Shown: positions 17,781 through 28,279, counted from the first letter of the stretch. The stretch: DNA of 38,012 nt from an uncultured Pelagibacteraceae bacterium (GCA_902571375.1 CACGBP010000007.1:1-38012); one strand, 5' to 3'. The notes: generated by a model from the letters alone, not told the origin. Numbers and translations: made by a program.

Positions 17781-18114
17781 TAATAATGATATTAATTATA
17801 GTATTACATATGAAAATACCAAATTAAATTTTGAAAAATTAACCTTACTAATCAATGAATTTTTGAATAATAAAAATTTAGATTTAAAAAAAATATCTGA
17901 AATTTATGTTAATAGGGGACCAGGGAGCTTTGCTGGGATAAGAAACTCTCTTTCAATTGTTAAAGCTTTTCATTTAGTTAACAAAATCGATTATTACTGT
18001 TTTAGTTTTGATGATTTTGACGAAAAAAATGATGTTAAATATGAAAATATCCCGAAACTATGTCAAAAATTAAAAATAGAAAAAAATTTGATTAATCCTA
18101 TTTATTTAGGTTAA
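17728..18114 (+). CDS. tsaB: tRNA threonylcarbamoyladenosine protein TsaB, minimal form
   Basis: TsaB is the partner of TsaD in making t6A37 on ANN-decoding tRNAs. The start at 17728 places MNKLIIDAAKEKIF on the first ASKHA strand. The diagnostic VNRGPGSFAGIRNSLSIVKAF is present (TsaB: GPGSFTGLR). At 128 residues it is about half the usual 220-230, missing most of the second lobe, but it still ends LINPIYLG like the family C-terminus (PxYLR). This looks like natural shortening, not a frameshift. The start lies inside the first 53 bases of the divergent deacetylase gene. The rimI gene that often follows is absent; fur comes next after eight bases. Confidence 0.8.
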   Translation: MNKLIIDAAKEKIFLMIINNDINYSITYENTKLNFEKLTLLINEFLNNKNLDLKKISEIYVNRGPGSFAGIRNSLSIVKAFHLVNKIDYYCFSFDDFDEKNDVKYENIPKLCQKLKIEKNLINPIYLG

Positions 18115-18122
18115 AATCAACT

Positions 18123-18542
18123 ATGTCAGAAACTATTGAACAAAAATGTATATCTAAAGGTGTTAAATTAACAGATCAAAGGCGAATTATTGCTAAAGTT
18201 ATGTCAGAGTCTTCCGATCATCCAGACGTTGATGAGCTTTATAGAAGAGTTTCTAAAATTGACACAAAAATAAGTATTGCGACTGTTTATAGAACTGTAA
18301 AGCTATTTGAGGAGTCTGGGATATTAACTAAACATGAATTTAAAGGTGGTAAAGCTCGCTACGAAGAGTTAAACGAAGGTCACCACGATCATCTCATTGA
18401 CGTAAAAACTGGAGAAATAATTGAGTTTGTTGATGAAGATATCGAAAAGCTTCAAAAAAAGGTTGCTGAAAAATATGGTTACAAGTTAGTTGATCATAAA
18501 TTAGAGTTGTATGGTGTTAAAGTGAACTCAGAAGATGAGTAA
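18123..18542 (+). CDS. fur: Fur-family metal regulator (Fur/Mur)
   Basis: The 139-residue protein has a winged-helix N-terminus (KLTDQRRIIAKVM, ISIATVYRTVKLFEESGIL) and a metal-binding dimer domain with GHHDHLIDVKTGEIIEF. The HHDH at 87-90, with His33 and Glu81, gives the regulatory site. The paired CxxC structural zinc motifs of E. coli Fur are missing, as in alphaproteobacterial Fur/Mur proteins, which often sense manganese. It sits between tsaB and miaB and overlaps miaB by eight bases. Whether it answers to iron or manganese cannot be read from sequence alone. Confidence 0.9.
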   Translation: MSETIEQKCISKGVKLTDQRRIIAKVMSESSDHPDVDELYRRVSKIDTKISIATVYRTVKLFEESGILTKHEFKGGKARYEELNEGHHDHLIDVKTGEIIEFVDEDIEKLQKKVAEKYGYKLVDHKLELYGVKVNSEDE

Positions 18543-19863
18543 AAAGATATTTGTCAAAACATTTGGCTGTCAAATGAATGAGTACGATACAAATCGTATA
18601 ATCGATACAGTAAAAAAAATTGGATTTGAAAAAACAGACAATTTAGAAGAGACAGATTGTTATTTATTAAACACTTGTCATATAAGAAATAAAGCAAAAG
18701 ACAAAGTTTATCATGAAATAGGACGAGTTAAAAAAAGTTTACGATTAAAAAAAAAACCATTTGTAATTGTAGCAGGATGTGTTGCCCAAGCTGAAAATGA
18801 GGAAATGTTAAAAAGAGAACCTTATATAGATTTAGTTATTGGACCTCAAGCTTATCATAAAATTAATAATAAAATTGAAGAATTTTTACACAAACAAAAA
18901 AAAATAGAAGAAACTGATTTTGAGGCAGAGTCAAAATTTAATTATCTTAATAGAATTAAAAATACATCTAGCAAAGTTTCAACCTTTTTAACTGTTCAAG
19001 AGGGCTGTGATAAATTCTGTCATTTTTGTGTAGTTCCTTACACGAGAGGACCTGAATATTCTAGACCTTTTAATGAGATAGTTGATGAAGCAAAAACTTT
19101 GTCAGAAAATGGAGCTCGTGAGATTATTTTGCTAGGTCAAAATGTAAATGCTTATAAAAATGAAAATTTTAGACTTTCAGATTTAATTCTTGAAATAGAA
19201 AAAATTCCTGAGATTAAAAGAATTAGATACTCTACGTCTCATCCGCGAGATATGACAAAAGATTTAATAGATGTCTATAGTTTTTCAAAAAAATTAATGC
19301 CCCTAGTACATTTACCTGTTCAAACTGGATCAGATAAAATTTTAAAGTTAATGAATCGAAAGCATTTAATAAATGATTACATAAAAACTTATGAAAAACT
19401 TAAATCAATTAATCCAAATATTGAATTTTCAAGTGATTTCATAATTGCTTATCCCGGCGAAGAGGAAGAAGATTTTAATGCAACGTTTGAGCTGATAAAA
19501 AATATTAAATTTATAAACTCTTTTTCTTTTATATTTAGTCCAAGACCTGGAACAACAGCTTCAAATTTAAAACTTATAGATAAAAAAATATCTCAAAGAA
19601 GGCTAGAAAAGGTCCAGAGACAACTATTTGATCATCAAATTTTGATGAATAAGTCTCTAGAAAATAAACAAATAGAGGTACTTGTAGAGAATAGGACTAA
19701 GGAAAGTAATAAGTTTTTTGGGCGATCTGAATACATGACTTCAGTGATATTTGATGGTAATGATCAAGAAATAGGAAATGTAATAAAAGTAAAAATAACT
19801 AATAGTAATCAAAATACTTTGTTTGGTGAAAGTATAAAAAAAACAGAAAAAAGAGTGGCATAA
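18535..19863 (+). CDS. miaB: tRNA-2-methylthio-N6-dimethylallyladenosine synthase
   Basis: This radical-SAM methylthiotransferase modifies i6A37 of tRNAs. The 442-residue protein has an N-terminal MTTase domain (KTFGCQMNEYDTNRI, LLNTCHIRNKA, VAGCVAQAE) whose three Cys hold the auxiliary cluster, the radical-SAM motif CDKFCHFCVVPYTRG (CxxxCxxC), and a C-terminal TRAM domain from about 375. The Cys pattern and QMNEYD point to MiaB rather than RimO or MtaB. It overlaps fur and is followed after two bases by phoH. Confidence 0.96.
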   Translation: MSKKIFVKTFGCQMNEYDTNRIIDTVKKIGFEKTDNLEETDCYLLNTCHIRNKAKDKVYHEIGRVKKSLRLKKKPFVIVAGCVAQAENEEMLKREPYIDLVIGPQAYHKINNKIEEFLHKQKKIEETDFEAESKFNYLNRIKNTSSKVSTFLTVQEGCDKFCHFCVVPYTRGPEYSRPFNEIVDEAKTLSENGAREIILLGQNVNAYKNENFRLSDLILEIEKIPEIKRIRYSTSHPRDMTKDLIDVYSFSKKLMPLVHLPVQTGSDKILKLMNRKHLINDYIKTYEKLKSINPNIEFSSDFIIAYPGEEEEDFNATFELIKNIKFINSFSFIFSPRPGTTASNLKLIDKKISQRRLEKVQRQLFDHQILMNKSLENKQIEVLVENRTKESNKFFGRSEYMTSVIFDGNDQEIGNVIKVKITNSNQNTLFGESIKKTEKRVA

Positions 19864-19865
19864 AT

Positions 19866-20867
19866 TTGAGTAATATAAAAAAAAAAGATATTCAATCTTC
19901 TCTAAAGTTTGTTTATTCAGAAAATAATTCTATAAGTGTTATATTTCATGAGAATGATTTGCTAATTGGTGTAGTTGGTGAATTTAATAAAAATCTTAAA
20001 GAATTAGAAAAAGTAACTGGAGCGAGTATTTATTCAAGAGGAAATTCTATACTTATAAAATCATCACCAGACAAAAATGAAATGGTAAAAAATGCTATTC
20101 AGTTTTTAGCGAACCAATTTTCGATTAATGGGAGTGTAGAACAAAAAGATGTCTTATCATCAGTTGATCAATTTATGATTAATGAAAAAGTAAAAAATTC
20201 TAATGTTACAGATATAATTAAAACTCCAAAAAAATCTATTATTCCAAGATCGGAAAAACAAAAAGAATATGTACGAGCATTGAGGGAAAGCGAAATAATC
20301 ATTTCCGCAGGACCTGCAGGTACAGGAAAAACATTTTTAGCAGTGGCTGTGGGTTTAACTATGTTGTTAGAAAAAAAGATTGAAAGAATTATTTTATCAA
20401 GACCAGCAGTGGAGGCAGGTGAAAGACTTGGTTTCTTACCAGGTGATATGAAAGAAAAAGTAGACCCATATTTAAGACCCCTTTATGACTCACTGTATGA
20501 TTTATTTCATTTTGAAAAAATACAAAGAATGATTGAAATTGGTGATATTGAAATAGCACCTTTAGCATTTATGAGAGGAAGAACACTAAAAAACTCTTTT
20601 GCAATTTTAGATGAAGCTCAAAACGCAACGGATACTCAAATAAAAATGTTTTTAACACGTATTGGTGAAAACTCTAAGATAGTAGTCAATGGTGATCCTT
20701 CTCAAATAGATTTACCAAATAAAAATATGTCAGGATTAGATAGGTCAAAAAAAATATTATCTCACTTAAATGAAATAGCAGTCATTGATTTTGATCATTC
20801 AGATGTGGTTCGACATCCTCTTGTTTCAAAAATTGTTAAAGCGTACAACAATAATGATCAAAGTTAA
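19866..20867 (+). CDS. PhoH-like ATPase
   Basis: The 333-residue protein starts with TTG at 19866, two bases after miaB. The N-terminal 110 residues form a KH-like region (ITGVVGE-type VIFHENDLLIGVVGEFNK). The ATPase has Walker A GPAGTGKTFLA, the PhoH-specific RPAVEAGERLGFLPGDMKEKVDPY, and Walker B FAILDEAQNAT. PhoH proteins of this group lie beside ybeY in most bacteria and are linked to ribosome and RNA metabolism, though the precise reaction is not settled. The 3' end overlaps ybeY by 14 bases. Confidence 0.94.
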   Translation: MSNIKKKDIQSSLKFVYSENNSISVIFHENDLLIGVVGEFNKNLKELEKVTGASIYSRGNSILIKSSPDKNEMVKNAIQFLANQFSINGSVEQKDVLSSVDQFMINEKVKNSNVTDIIKTPKKSIIPRSEKQKEYVRALRESEIIISAGPAGTGKTFLAVAVGLTMLLEKKIERIILSRPAVEAGERLGFLPGDMKEKVDPYLRPLYDSLYDLFHFEKIQRMIEIGDIEIAPLAFMRGRTLKNSFAILDEAQNATDTQIKMFLTRIGENSKIVVNGDPSQIDLPNKNMSGLDRSKKILSHLNEIAVIDFDHSDVVRHPLVSKIVKAYNNNDQS

Positions 20868-21315
20868 TGTTCTTACTGAGGAAAAATCCTGGTCAAAAAA
20901 AATAAAAAGAAGCCAGAAATTTTTTGATAAAATTTGCAAAAAATTTCCAAAAAAATTTAGATTTCTTAATAAGAAGGCATACTTAACTTTATTACTTTCA
21001 AACAATAAAAAAATTAAAGATTTAAATAGAAAATTTAGAAAAAAAAATAAACATACTGATGTTCTCTCCTTTCCTTTTGAACAAAAAAAAGGAAATCTAA
21101 AAGAGATTTATTTAGGCGATATTATAATAAGCTTTAATTATATGAATAAACCTAAAAATTTAAACTCAAAAGAGTTTAAACAAAAAACAATCAAAATTTT
21201 TATTCACGGATTTTTACATTTATTAGGTTATGATCATATTAAAGAAAAAGATTATAAGAAAATGTTTCATATAGAGCAAAAAGTTTTTAAATCAATTGAA
21301 AAATTATTAAGTTAA
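20854..21315 (+). CDS. ybeY: Endoribonuclease YbeY
   Basis: YbeY is a zinc-dependent RNase needed for 16S rRNA 3'-end maturation and ribosome quality control. The 153-residue protein has the full metal motif FIHGFLHLLGYDH (HGxxHLxGYDH) near residue 125, and TDVLSFPFE and YLGDIIIS earlier. I use the ATG at 20854 (MIKVNVLTEE), because the in-frame codons upstream lie inside phoH and give a non-homologous extension. It lies between phoH and lnt as in many proteobacteria, although the corC/ybeX gene usually found before lnt is missing. Confidence 0.93.
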   Translation: MIKVNVLTEEKSWSKKIKRSQKFFDKICKKFPKKFRFLNKKAYLTLLLSNNKKIKDLNRKFRKKNKHTDVLSFPFEQKKGNLKEIYLGDIIISFNYMNKPKNLNSKEFKQKTIKIFIHGFLHLLGYDHIKEKDYKKMFHIEQKVFKSIEKLLS

Positions 21316-21316
21316 A

Positions 21317-22864
21317 TTGAAAAAAAAATTTATTACAGAGTTTTTATTATTATTTTTTTTAGGTGGATTAACTTCTTTAAGTCTTCCCCCTTTTAATTTA
21401 TTTATAATAAATTTTTTTACATTTAGTATTTTTTTTGGGCTTTTATTTAAAAACCTTAATAAAAAAATAGAGAAAAAAATTTTCTTTTTTTATGGTTGGT
21501 TTTTTGGATTTGGTTACTTCTTAACAAGTTTATATTGGATAACAATATCTTTAAGTTTTGATAAAAATTTTAGTTTTCTTATTCCAATTGCTTTAATTTT
21601 TATTCCTTCTTTTTTAGCTTTATTTTATGGTTTAATAACATTATTATTTTATTTGTTTAATCCAAAAAATGTTTTAAGTGCTTTTTTTATTTTTTCTGTT
21701 TTTTTTGGTATTGTAGAATTTATCAGAGGTATAATATTAACCGGTTTTCCATGGAATTTGATAATTTATAGCTTTTCTAAAAATTTAAATTTTATTAGTA
21801 TTTTATCGGTTATAGGCACATATTCTTTGAATTTAATTGCAATTAGTCTATTTACTGCACCTGCAATTTATATTCTTAGAAAGTCAAAAAAAGAAATCGG
21901 AGTATGTATCTTTTTGCTTCTCTTGCCGATTATATTTTTTATTCATGGAAATTTTCAAAAGAAGCAATTTAAAAATAAGGAAGTTGAAAAATTTCCTTAT
22001 AAAATAAGAATTATTGGCTCAAATATTTCTCTAGAAAGATTTAATAGCAAAATTGATACTGAGGAAGTAATACGTGAGTTAATTTCTATAAGTTCTCCAG
22101 TATCAAATGAAAAAACGTTTTTCGTATGGCCAGAAGGAATTATCCCAGACACATATCTAAATGAAATATCTTTATATACCGATATATTCAATAAAAGTTT
22201 GAGTGAAAACCATTTATTAGGTTTAGGAATTACTAAAAAAGATTCAGAAAATAATGAAAGTAAATTTTATAATACTTTTTCAATATTTGATAATAAACTC
22301 AATCTTATCAAAAGTTATAGTAAGATTAAACTAGTTCCTTTTGGAGAATTTCTTCCATTTGAAAAAATTTTAGATGGATTAGGTTTAAAAACAATCACGA
22401 ATAATTTTGGTTCTTTTTCTAGAGGAAGTGAAGAAGATATCATTGAAATAGATAATAGTTTTATAAAAAATTTAAAATTTTTACCTCTTATTTGCTATGA
22501 AATTATTTATAGTGGAAATTTAACAAAAAATAGAAATTTTAATCTTATAATTAATATTTCTGAAGATGGGTGGTTTGGAGAGTCAATAGGGCCTAAACAA
22601 CATTTTGCTCATAGTATATATAGAGCTATAGAAACTGGAAAATATATTCTTAGATCATCAAATAATGGAATGGCAGCAATAATAAATCCTCTAGGTGAAA
22701 TTGAAAAATATATCGAGTTTGGTAATTCTGGTTTTATTGATTTTGAAGAAAAAAGAGTTCTTAACAAAACAATTTTTTCCACACATGGAAATAAAATATT
22801 TATGATATTAATTTTGTTGTATATTTTTCTTATATTTTCATTTAATAGGATCAGAAATGAGTAA
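21317..22864 (+). CDS. lnt: Apolipoprotein N-acyltransferase
   Basis: Lnt adds the third acyl chain to lipoproteins at the periplasmic face of the inner membrane. The 515-residue protein starts with TTG at 21317, one base after the ybeY stop. About seven transmembrane segments fill residues 1-210 and one closes the C-terminus. Between them is the nitrilase-like domain with the catalytic Glu in [10 protein letters not shown], Lys in [16 protein letters not shown] and Cys in [10 protein letters not shown]. The DolP-like lipoprotein in this window would be a substrate. The stop overlaps metK by eight bases. Confidence 0.95.
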   Translation: MKKKFITEFLLLFFLGGLTSLSLPPFNLFIINFFTFSIFFGLLFKNLNKKIEKKIFFFYGWFFGFGYFLTSLYWITISLSFDKNFSFLIPIALIFIPSFLALFYGLITLLFYLFNPKNVLSAFFIFSVFFGIVEFIRGIILTGFPWNLIIYSFSKNLNFISILSVIGTYSLNLIAISLFTAPAIYILRKSKKEIGVCIFLLLLPIIFFIHGNFQKKQFKNKEVEKFPYKIRIIGSNISLERFNSKIDTEEVIRELISISSPVSNEKTFFVWPEGIIPDTYLNEISLYTDIFNKSLSENHLLGLGITKKDSENNESKFYNTFSIFDNKLNLIKSYSKIKLVPFGEFLPFEKILDGLGLKTITNNFGSFSRGSEEDIIEIDNSFIKNLKFLPLICYEIIYSGNLTKNRNFNLIINISEDGWFGESIGPKQHFAHSIYRAIETGKYILRSSNNGMAAIINPLGEIEKYIEFGNSGFIDFEEKRVLNKTIFSTHGNKIFMILILLYIFLIFSFNRIRNE

Positions 22865-24026
22865 TTTAAAAAATTTTCTTTTCACAAGTGAGTCAGTTTC
22901 CGAAGGTCACCCAGATAAAGTTTCTGATAGGATTTCTGATATGGTTGTTGATACATATCTTTCTGGTGATCCATATTCAAGAGTTGCGTGTGAAACACTA
23001 ACTACTACAAATAAAGTTGTATTAGCAGGAGAAGTTAGAGGCCCTGAAATTAACAAAGAGGAACTTATTTTAAAGGTCCGGAACTGCATAAAAGATATTG
23101 GTTATGACCAAGATGGTTTTACTTGGAAAGAGGCTACTAAAATAGAAAGCCACCTACATTCACAGTCAGCTGATATTGCAATGGGAGTGGATTCTTCTGG
23201 TAATAAAGATGAAGGTGCGGGTGATCAGGGTATTATGTTTGGTTATGCGTGCAATGAAACAGATGTTTTAATGCCTGCACCGATACATTATTCACATAAA
23301 ATTTTAAGATTAATGGCTGAAGATAGAAAGTCAGGAAAACTAAAAAATATTGAACCAGATTCAAAAAGTCAGGTAACATTTGAATATATTGATGGAAAGC
23401 CTGTAAAAGTAAAATCAGTTGTTATTTCTTCTCAACACTCATCAAGTGTAAATCAAAAAGAGGTCAGAGAATTATTAAGACCGTATATGTTAAATTCAAT
23501 ACCAAAAGAATTTTTAGAAGGTTTTAATGAAGATGAATTTTATGTTAATCCAACAGGCAACTTTGTTATAGGTGGACCAGACGGAGATTGTGGATTAACA
23601 GGTAGAAAAATTATTGTTGATACTTATGGTGGTGCAGCACCACATGGAGGAGGAGCTTTTTCAGGAAAAGATCCAACAAAAGTTGATAGATCTGCAGCTT
23701 ATGCAGCTAGGTATATAGCAAAAAATATTGTTGCATCTAAAATCTCGAATAAATGTTTGATTCAACTTTCTTATGCAATAGGGGTATCAAAACCATTATC
23801 AATTTATGTTGATTTATTTGATAATAATGTTGAAAAAAATAAATTTGTGATTGATAAAATAAATGAAAATTTTGATTTAAGCCCAAGAGGCATAAGAGAG
23901 ATGTTGGAATTGAATAAACCAATTTACGAAAAAACAGCCGCCTATGGTCATTTTGGAAGAACTCCTGATAAAGATGGAGCTTTTTCATGGGAAAAAACTG
24001 ATAAAATAAGTGTTTTTTCTAAATAG
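22857..24026 (+). CDS. metK: S-adenosylmethionine synthetase
   Basis: MetK makes SAM from methionine and ATP. The 389-residue protein has [28 protein letters not shown] and the signature [23 protein letters not shown]. It is the last gene of the tsaB-fur-miaB-phoH-ybeY-lnt row and is translationally coupled to lnt by an eight-base overlap, which leaves no room for its own SAM riboswitch. SAM is the cofactor of MiaB here and of RsmI. Confidence 0.97.
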   Translation: MSNLKNFLFTSESVSEGHPDKVSDRISDMVVDTYLSGDPYSRVACETLTTTNKVVLAGEVRGPEINKEELILKVRNCIKDIGYDQDGFTWKEATKIESHLHSQSADIAMGVDSSGNKDEGAGDQGIMFGYACNETDVLMPAPIHYSHKILRLMAEDRKSGKLKNIEPDSKSQVTFEYIDGKPVKVKSVVISSQHSSSVNQKEVRELLRPYMLNSIPKEFLEGFNEDEFYVNPTGNFVIGGPDGDCGLTGRKIIVDTYGGAAPHGGGAFSGKDPTKVDRSAAYAARYIAKNIVASKISNKCLIQLSYAIGVSKPLSIYVDLFDNNVEKNKFVIDKINENFDLSPRGIREMLELNKPIYEKTAAYGHFGRTPDKDGAFSWEKTDKISVFSK

Positions 24027-24032
24027 TTTTTA

Positions 24033-24060
24033 TTGATTAATTAAAAAACTTTAATATATT
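24033..24060 (+). promoter_or_regulatory. Candidate promoter for the nusA-pnp operon
   Basis: TTGATT (24033-24038) and TATATT (24055-24060) are separated by 16 bases directly after metK. Transcription would begin near 24067, making a leader of about 60 bases that holds the terminator hairpin at 24083-24109. Confidence 0.4.
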
Positions 24061-24082
24061 TCGGGAACATTGTTGAATTATC

Positions 24083-24109
24083 AAAATGGGCGTTAGCCCA
24101 TTTTTTTTT
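24083..24109 (+). terminator. Intrinsic terminator / attenuator before nusA
   Basis: A nine-base-pair stem AAAATGGGC/GCCCATTTT (24083-24091 and 24096-24104) with loop GTTA runs into nine T (24101-24109), the standard form of a Rho-independent terminator. It ends only 16 bases before the nusA ATG. It may simply end the metK transcript, but with a promoter candidate just upstream it could act as a nusA leader attenuator, as at the rimP-nusA leaders of other proteobacteria. Confidence 0.75.
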
Positions 24110-24125
24110 GGGGGCAAACAAACTT

Positions 24126-25679
24126 ATGTTAAATAAAAGAGCAGATAAACTAGAGCTGTTAAGAATTGCTGAAGCGGTAGCGTTAGAAAAATCTATAGAT
24201 AAAGAACTTATTATAAGTTCTATGGAAACTGGTATCGCAAAAGCTGCAAGATCCAAATTTGGCCATGATAATGAAATTAAAGTTTTAATAAATAGAGATA
24301 ACGGAGATATCGAAATATACAGAAAGCTAATAATTTCTGAAACACCTGAAAATTCAAATTTAGAAATCAAATTAGATGAAGCAATTAGCATTGATGAGGC
24401 GAATAAGTCAAAAAAAATAGGTGATGAAGTACTACAACCTTTGCCTTCATTCGATTTTGGAAGAATAGCAGCACAAACTGCGAAACAAGTAATAAGTTTT
24501 AATGTTAGAGAAGCAGAGAGAGAAAGACAATACAATGATTTTATAGATAAAAAAGATACAATTTTAAGTGGAATAGTTAAAAGATTGGAATTTGGAAATG
24601 TTATTGTCGATCTAGGAAGAACAGAGGCGATTATACAAAAAAATGAATTAATTCCTAGAGAAAATATAAAAGCTGGTGATCGAATTAAGGCGTATTGTTA
24701 TGATGTAAGAAGAGAGCCTAGAGGACAGCAAATTTTTTTATCTAGAGCACATCCTAAATTTATGGAGAAACTTTTTGTTCAAGAAGTACCAGAAATTTAC
24801 GATGGATTAATTGAAATTAAGTCTTCCTCAAGAGATCCTGGAAGTAGAGCTAAAATATGTGTTAAAGCAGTTGATACTTCATTAGATCCAGTAGGAGCAT
24901 GCGTAGGTATGAGAGGATCAAGAGTTCAAGCAGTAGTTAATGAATTACAAGGTGAAAAAATTGATATTGTAAATTGGTCAGAGGACCCTGCGATACTGGT
25001 TTCTAATGCATTATCACCAGCCGAAGTTCAAAGAGTAAACGTAGATATGCAAAGGAAAAAACTTGACGTGATTCTTACAGAAGAAAATTTAAGTAAAGCA
25101 ATTGGTAGAAGAGGACAAAATGTAAGATTGGCTACAAAGTTATTAAATTATGAAATTAATATAATGACTGATGCCGAAGACTCGGAAAGAAGACAATTAG
25201 AATTTAAGGAAAAAACTGAAAATTTCGTTAAAAATTTAGAATTAGACGAAACCCTAGGGCAATTACTTGTTGCGGAAGGTTTTTCAACAATCGATGATAT
25301 AAAAGATAGTTCAATAGAAAACTTGGTTAAAATTGAAGGAATTGAGGATGAGACAGCAAAAGCCTTAATTGAAAGAGCCAAAGAATCTTATGAAAAAGAT
25401 CAACAGGATATTTCTCAGAAGATAAAAGACTTGGGTCTTACTGATAATTTAATAAATTTAAAAGGATTAACGCCTGGAATGTTAGTAACTTTAGGTGAGC
25501 AGAAAATTCTGAAATTGGAAGATTTTGCAGATTTAGCTTCAGATGAGCTTACAGGTGGATATGATATTGTTAAAGGCGAAAGAATAAAAATTCAGGGTTA
25601 TTTAGAAGATTTCGCTTTATCAAAAGAAGAGGCAGATGATTTAATTATGTCGGCAAGAAACATTATTTATAAAGATTGA
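24126..25679 (+). CDS. nusA: Transcription termination/antitermination factor NusA
   Basis: NusA binds RNA polymerase and controls pausing, termination and antitermination. The 517-residue protein from ATG 24126 (MLNKRADKLELLRIAEAVA) has the N-terminal polymerase-binding domain (1-135), an S1 domain (about 137-200), two KH domains (VGACVGMRGSRVQAVVNEL and LSKAIGRRGQNVRLATKLL) and two C-terminal acidic repeats (about 365-425 and 440-510). An earlier in-frame codon at 24108 lies in the terminator T-run and is rejected. The usual upstream rimP is absent. infB follows after ten bases. Confidence 0.96.
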   Translation: MLNKRADKLELLRIAEAVALEKSIDKELIISSMETGIAKAARSKFGHDNEIKVLINRDNGDIEIYRKLIISETPENSNLEIKLDEAISIDEANKSKKIGDEVLQPLPSFDFGRIAAQTAKQVISFNVREAERERQYNDFIDKKDTILSGIVKRLEFGNVIVDLGRTEAIIQKNELIPRENIKAGDRIKAYCYDVRREPRGQQIFLSRAHPKFMEKLFVQEVPEIYDGLIEIKSSSRDPGSRAKICVKAVDTSLDPVGACVGMRGSRVQAVVNELQGEKIDIVNWSEDPAILVSNALSPAEVQRVNVDMQRKKLDVILTEENLSKAIGRRGQNVRLATKLLNYEINIMTDAEDSERRQLEFKEKTENFVKNLELDETLGQLLVAEGFSTIDDIKDSSIENLVKIEGIEDETAKALIERAKESYEKDQQDISQKIKDLGLTDNLINLKGLTPGMLVTLGEQKILKLEDFADLASDELTGGYDIVKGERIKIQGYLEDFALSKEEADDLIMSARNIIYKD

Positions 25680-25689
25680 GGAATGAGAA

Positions 25690-27900
25690 ATGGAAAAAAA
25701 AACAAAACTTACTATTTCTGGCAATCCCAAGAAGTCTTTTAAAAATTTCGGTGTAGAAAAAACACAGGGAAAAAAAACAGTCATTATTGGAAAAAATTCG
25801 GAAAGACCTTCAGGAAAAGGAAGTTTTAATAAATTATCAGGAAATAAACCATCAACAAATAATTTTAAAAATAACTCAGGGCTTAAGTCTAATTTTCAAA
25901 ACAAAACTTCATTTTCGATTTCAGATTTTGAAAAAAGAAAACTTGCTGAACAAAGAGCAACTAAAAAACTTAAAAGTGATTCAGACATTGATAAAAAGTC
26001 AAAAATTGGAGTAAAAAAAAGACAGGTCAAACTTACAGTTTCAAGAGCATTAAGTGATGAGATAGAAACAAGAGAGCGAAGTTTAGCATCTGTAAAAAGA
26101 GCAAGACAGAAAGAGCTAAAAAACGTCAATAAACAAAATAATAATGAAAATTTAAAACCAGTTAAAAGAGATATAAATATTCCAGAAGCTATAACTGTTA
26201 GAGAGCTAGCAAATAGAATGGCAGAACAATCTAGCAATGTAATAAAATTTTTATTTAGCATGGGTGTAACTGTTACAATAAATCAAACATTAGCTGCAGA
26301 CACAGCTGAGTATATTGTAAAAGAATTTGGTCATAATCCTATACGTGAGGAAAAAGCAGAAGAAATTATCAAAAAAATAAAAGAATCTAGATCTGAAAAT
26401 TTAAAGAATAGACCTCCAATAGTTACAGTTATGGGCCACGTTGATCATGGAAAAACTTCTGTGCTAGATGTTTTAAGAAGTGCAAATGTAGTATCAGGTG
26501 AGTTTGGGGGAATAACGCAACATATTGGTGCTTATCAAATTGAAAATAATTCTAATAAGATAACTTTTATTGATACTCCAGGCCATGCAGCATTTACAGA
26601 AATGCGAGCAAGAGGTTCTAAACTTACAGATATAGTTGTTTTGGTTGTTGCAGCAGATGATGGAGTTAAGCCACAAACTGTCGAGTCAATTAAACATGCT
26701 AAGGCAGCAAATGTTCCTATCGTTGTAGCAATCAATAAATGTGATTTACCTGAGGCAGATCCACAAAAAATAAAAAATCAATTATTAGAGCATGAATTAA
26801 TTGCTGAGGAACTATCTGGAGATTCTTTAATGGTTGAAATTTCAGCTAAGAAAAAACAAAACTTGGAAAAATTAATTGAAGCAATAACTCTTCAAGCAGA
26901 AATACTAGATCTCAAAACAAATTTTGAAAGTAAAGCTACAGGAATAGTTTTAGAATCAAAAATTGATATTGGTAGGGGTCCTGTTGCAACAATTATTATT
27001 ACAAATGGTACACTCAAAAGAGGTGATTTTTTTGTAAGTGGATTAAGATGGGGTAAAATTAGAGCAATTATCAATGATAAGGGAAAAAATATTAATGAAG
27101 CGTTACCATCTGATCCAGTAGAAATTTTGGGAATTAATGGAGCAGCTAAAGCAGGTGATGATTTTTTGGTTCTTGATAATGAAAAAGAAGCAAAAAATTT
27201 AAGTGAAAGTAGAGCTCAAGAAAATAAAGACAATAAAAATCCTCTAACTTTTGCAACTCAAGAATCTGCTTTTACTGATAAGTCTGCAGAGGAATTAAAC
27301 TTGATTATTAAATCAGATGTTCATGGTTCCTCTGAAGCCATTAAAAATGCAGTTGGCCAAATAAAACATGAGGAAGTTAAACCGAAAATAATCTTATCAG
27401 ATATTGGCATGGTAACTGAGACTGATGTAACATTGGCCAAAGCGTCGAGTGCTGTTTTAATTGCTTTTAATGTGAAACCCAGTAAGGAAGCAAAAAAGCT
27501 TGCTGAAAAAGAGAATATTAAAATTTCATCATATAACATTATTTATGAAGTTTTAGATTTTATAAAAAAAAGAATGTCAGGATTACTCACACCGGATGTA
27601 AAAGAAGCGATTACTGGAACCGCGCAAATTCTAGAGATATTCAAAGTATCTGGTGCTGGAAAGGTTGCAGGATCAAAAGTTACAGAAGGTGAAATAACAA
27701 GTGCATCTGAGGTAAGAATAATTAGAGATGGTTCAATAATTTATACAGGAAAAGTCGGATCTTTATTCAGAGAAAAAAATCAAGTAAAACAAGTCAACAA
27801 TGGTCAAGAGTGTGGAATTACAGTAAAGGATTATATGGACTTTCAGAAAAATGATATTATCGAGGCATTTAATATTACTTCAACAGAAAGGTCTATTTAA
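25690..27900 (+). CDS. infB: Translation initiation factor IF-2
   Basis: IF-2 is the GTPase that places initiator tRNA on the ribosome. The 736-residue protein has a short basic, low-complexity N-terminus (about 1-160), the IF2-N motif [22 protein letters not shown], and the GTPase with GHVDHGKTS (G1), DTPGHAAF (G3) and NKCD (G4), followed by domains II-IV ending [22 protein letters not shown]. The N-terminal region is reduced compared with most alphaproteobacteria. A GAGGA ribosome binding site precedes the ATG. No ylxR gene lies between nusA and infB. Its stop shares a base with the rbfA start. Confidence 0.97.
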   Translation: MEKKTKLTISGNPKKSFKNFGVEKTQGKKTVIIGKNSERPSGKGSFNKLSGNKPSTNNFKNNSGLKSNFQNKTSFSISDFEKRKLAEQRATKKLKSDSDIDKKSKIGVKKRQVKLTVSRALSDEIETRERSLASVKRARQKELKNVNKQNNNENLKPVKRDINIPEAITVRELANRMAEQSSNVIKFLFSMGVTVTINQTLAADTAEYIVKEFGHNPIREEKAEEIIKKIKESRSENLKNRPPIVTVMGHVDHGKTSVLDVLRSANVVSGEFGGITQHIGAYQIENNSNKITFIDTPGHAAFTEMRARGSKLTDIVVLVVAADDGVKPQTVESIKHAKAANVPIVVAINKCDLPEADPQKIKNQLLEHELIAEELSGDSLMVEISAKKKQNLEKLIEAITLQAEILDLKTNFESKATGIVLESKIDIGRGPVATIIITNGTLKRGDFFVSGLRWGKIRAIINDKGKNINEALPSDPVEILGINGAAKAGDDFLVLDNEKEAKNLSESRAQENKDNKNPLTFATQESAFTDKSAEELNLIIKSDVHGSSEAIKNAVGQIKHEEVKPKIILSDIGMVTETDVTLAKASSAVLIAFNVKPSKEAKKLAEKENIKISSYNIIYEVLDFIKKRMSGLLTPDVKEAITGTAQILEIFKVSGAGKVAGSKVTEGEITSASEVRIIRDGSIIYTGKVGSLFREKNQVKQVNNGQECGITVKDYMDFQKNDIIEAFNITSTERSI

Positions 27901-28268
27901 TGGCTGATAGAATTGGAAAACCCATATCACAAAGACAATTAAGAGTTGGAGAAATGATTAAACAGTCTTTAAGCATGATTTTTTTGAGAAATGAGGCTAA
28001 GCTACCGAACTTAGAAACTAACACAATCACAGTTACAGAGGTAAAAATGAGTCAAGATTTAAAGATTGCTAAAGCGTATGTTCTACCTTTAGGTGGCAAG
28101 GATGCAGATGAAGTCATTATAAAGTTAAAAGAATACTCATTTCTAATTAGAAAAATTTTATCACAAAAAGTAATTGTGAAATTTTTACCAAAATTACTCT
28201 TTAGAAAAGATGAGTCATTTGAGTATGCAGAAAAAATTGAAAATTTAATAAAACAATCAAATAAATGA
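27900..28268 (+). CDS. rbfA: Ribosome-binding factor A
   Basis: RbfA assists late maturation of the 30S subunit by acting on helix 1 of 16S rRNA. The 122-residue protein has the KH-type fold with RQLRVGEMIKQSLSMIF, VTEVKMSQDLKIAKAYVLPLG and LPKLLFRKDESFEYAEKIENL (family: PxLxFxxDxSxxxxxxI). It overlaps infB by one base and is followed by rpsO, with truB missing from its usual place between them. Confidence 0.95.
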   Translation: MADRIGKPISQRQLRVGEMIKQSLSMIFLRNEAKLPNLETNTITVTEVKMSQDLKIAKAYVLPLGGKDADEVIIKLKEYSFLIRKILSQKVIVKFLPKLLFRKDESFEYAEKIENLIKQSNK

Positions 28269-28279
28269 GGAAATAAAGT

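Noticed and set aside
18060-18114. Frameshift as cause of the short TsaB
   Set aside because: The protein ends with a family-like PIYLG tail right before fur, and no continuation is seen in other frames.
22801-22860. SAM riboswitch before metK
   Set aside because: metK starts inside lnt, so there is no untranslated leader, and no matching helix pattern is visible.
25896-26261. 121-codon open frame opposite infB
   Set aside because: Antisense shadow of the infB N-terminal region; no ribosome binding site and low-complexity hydrophobic product.
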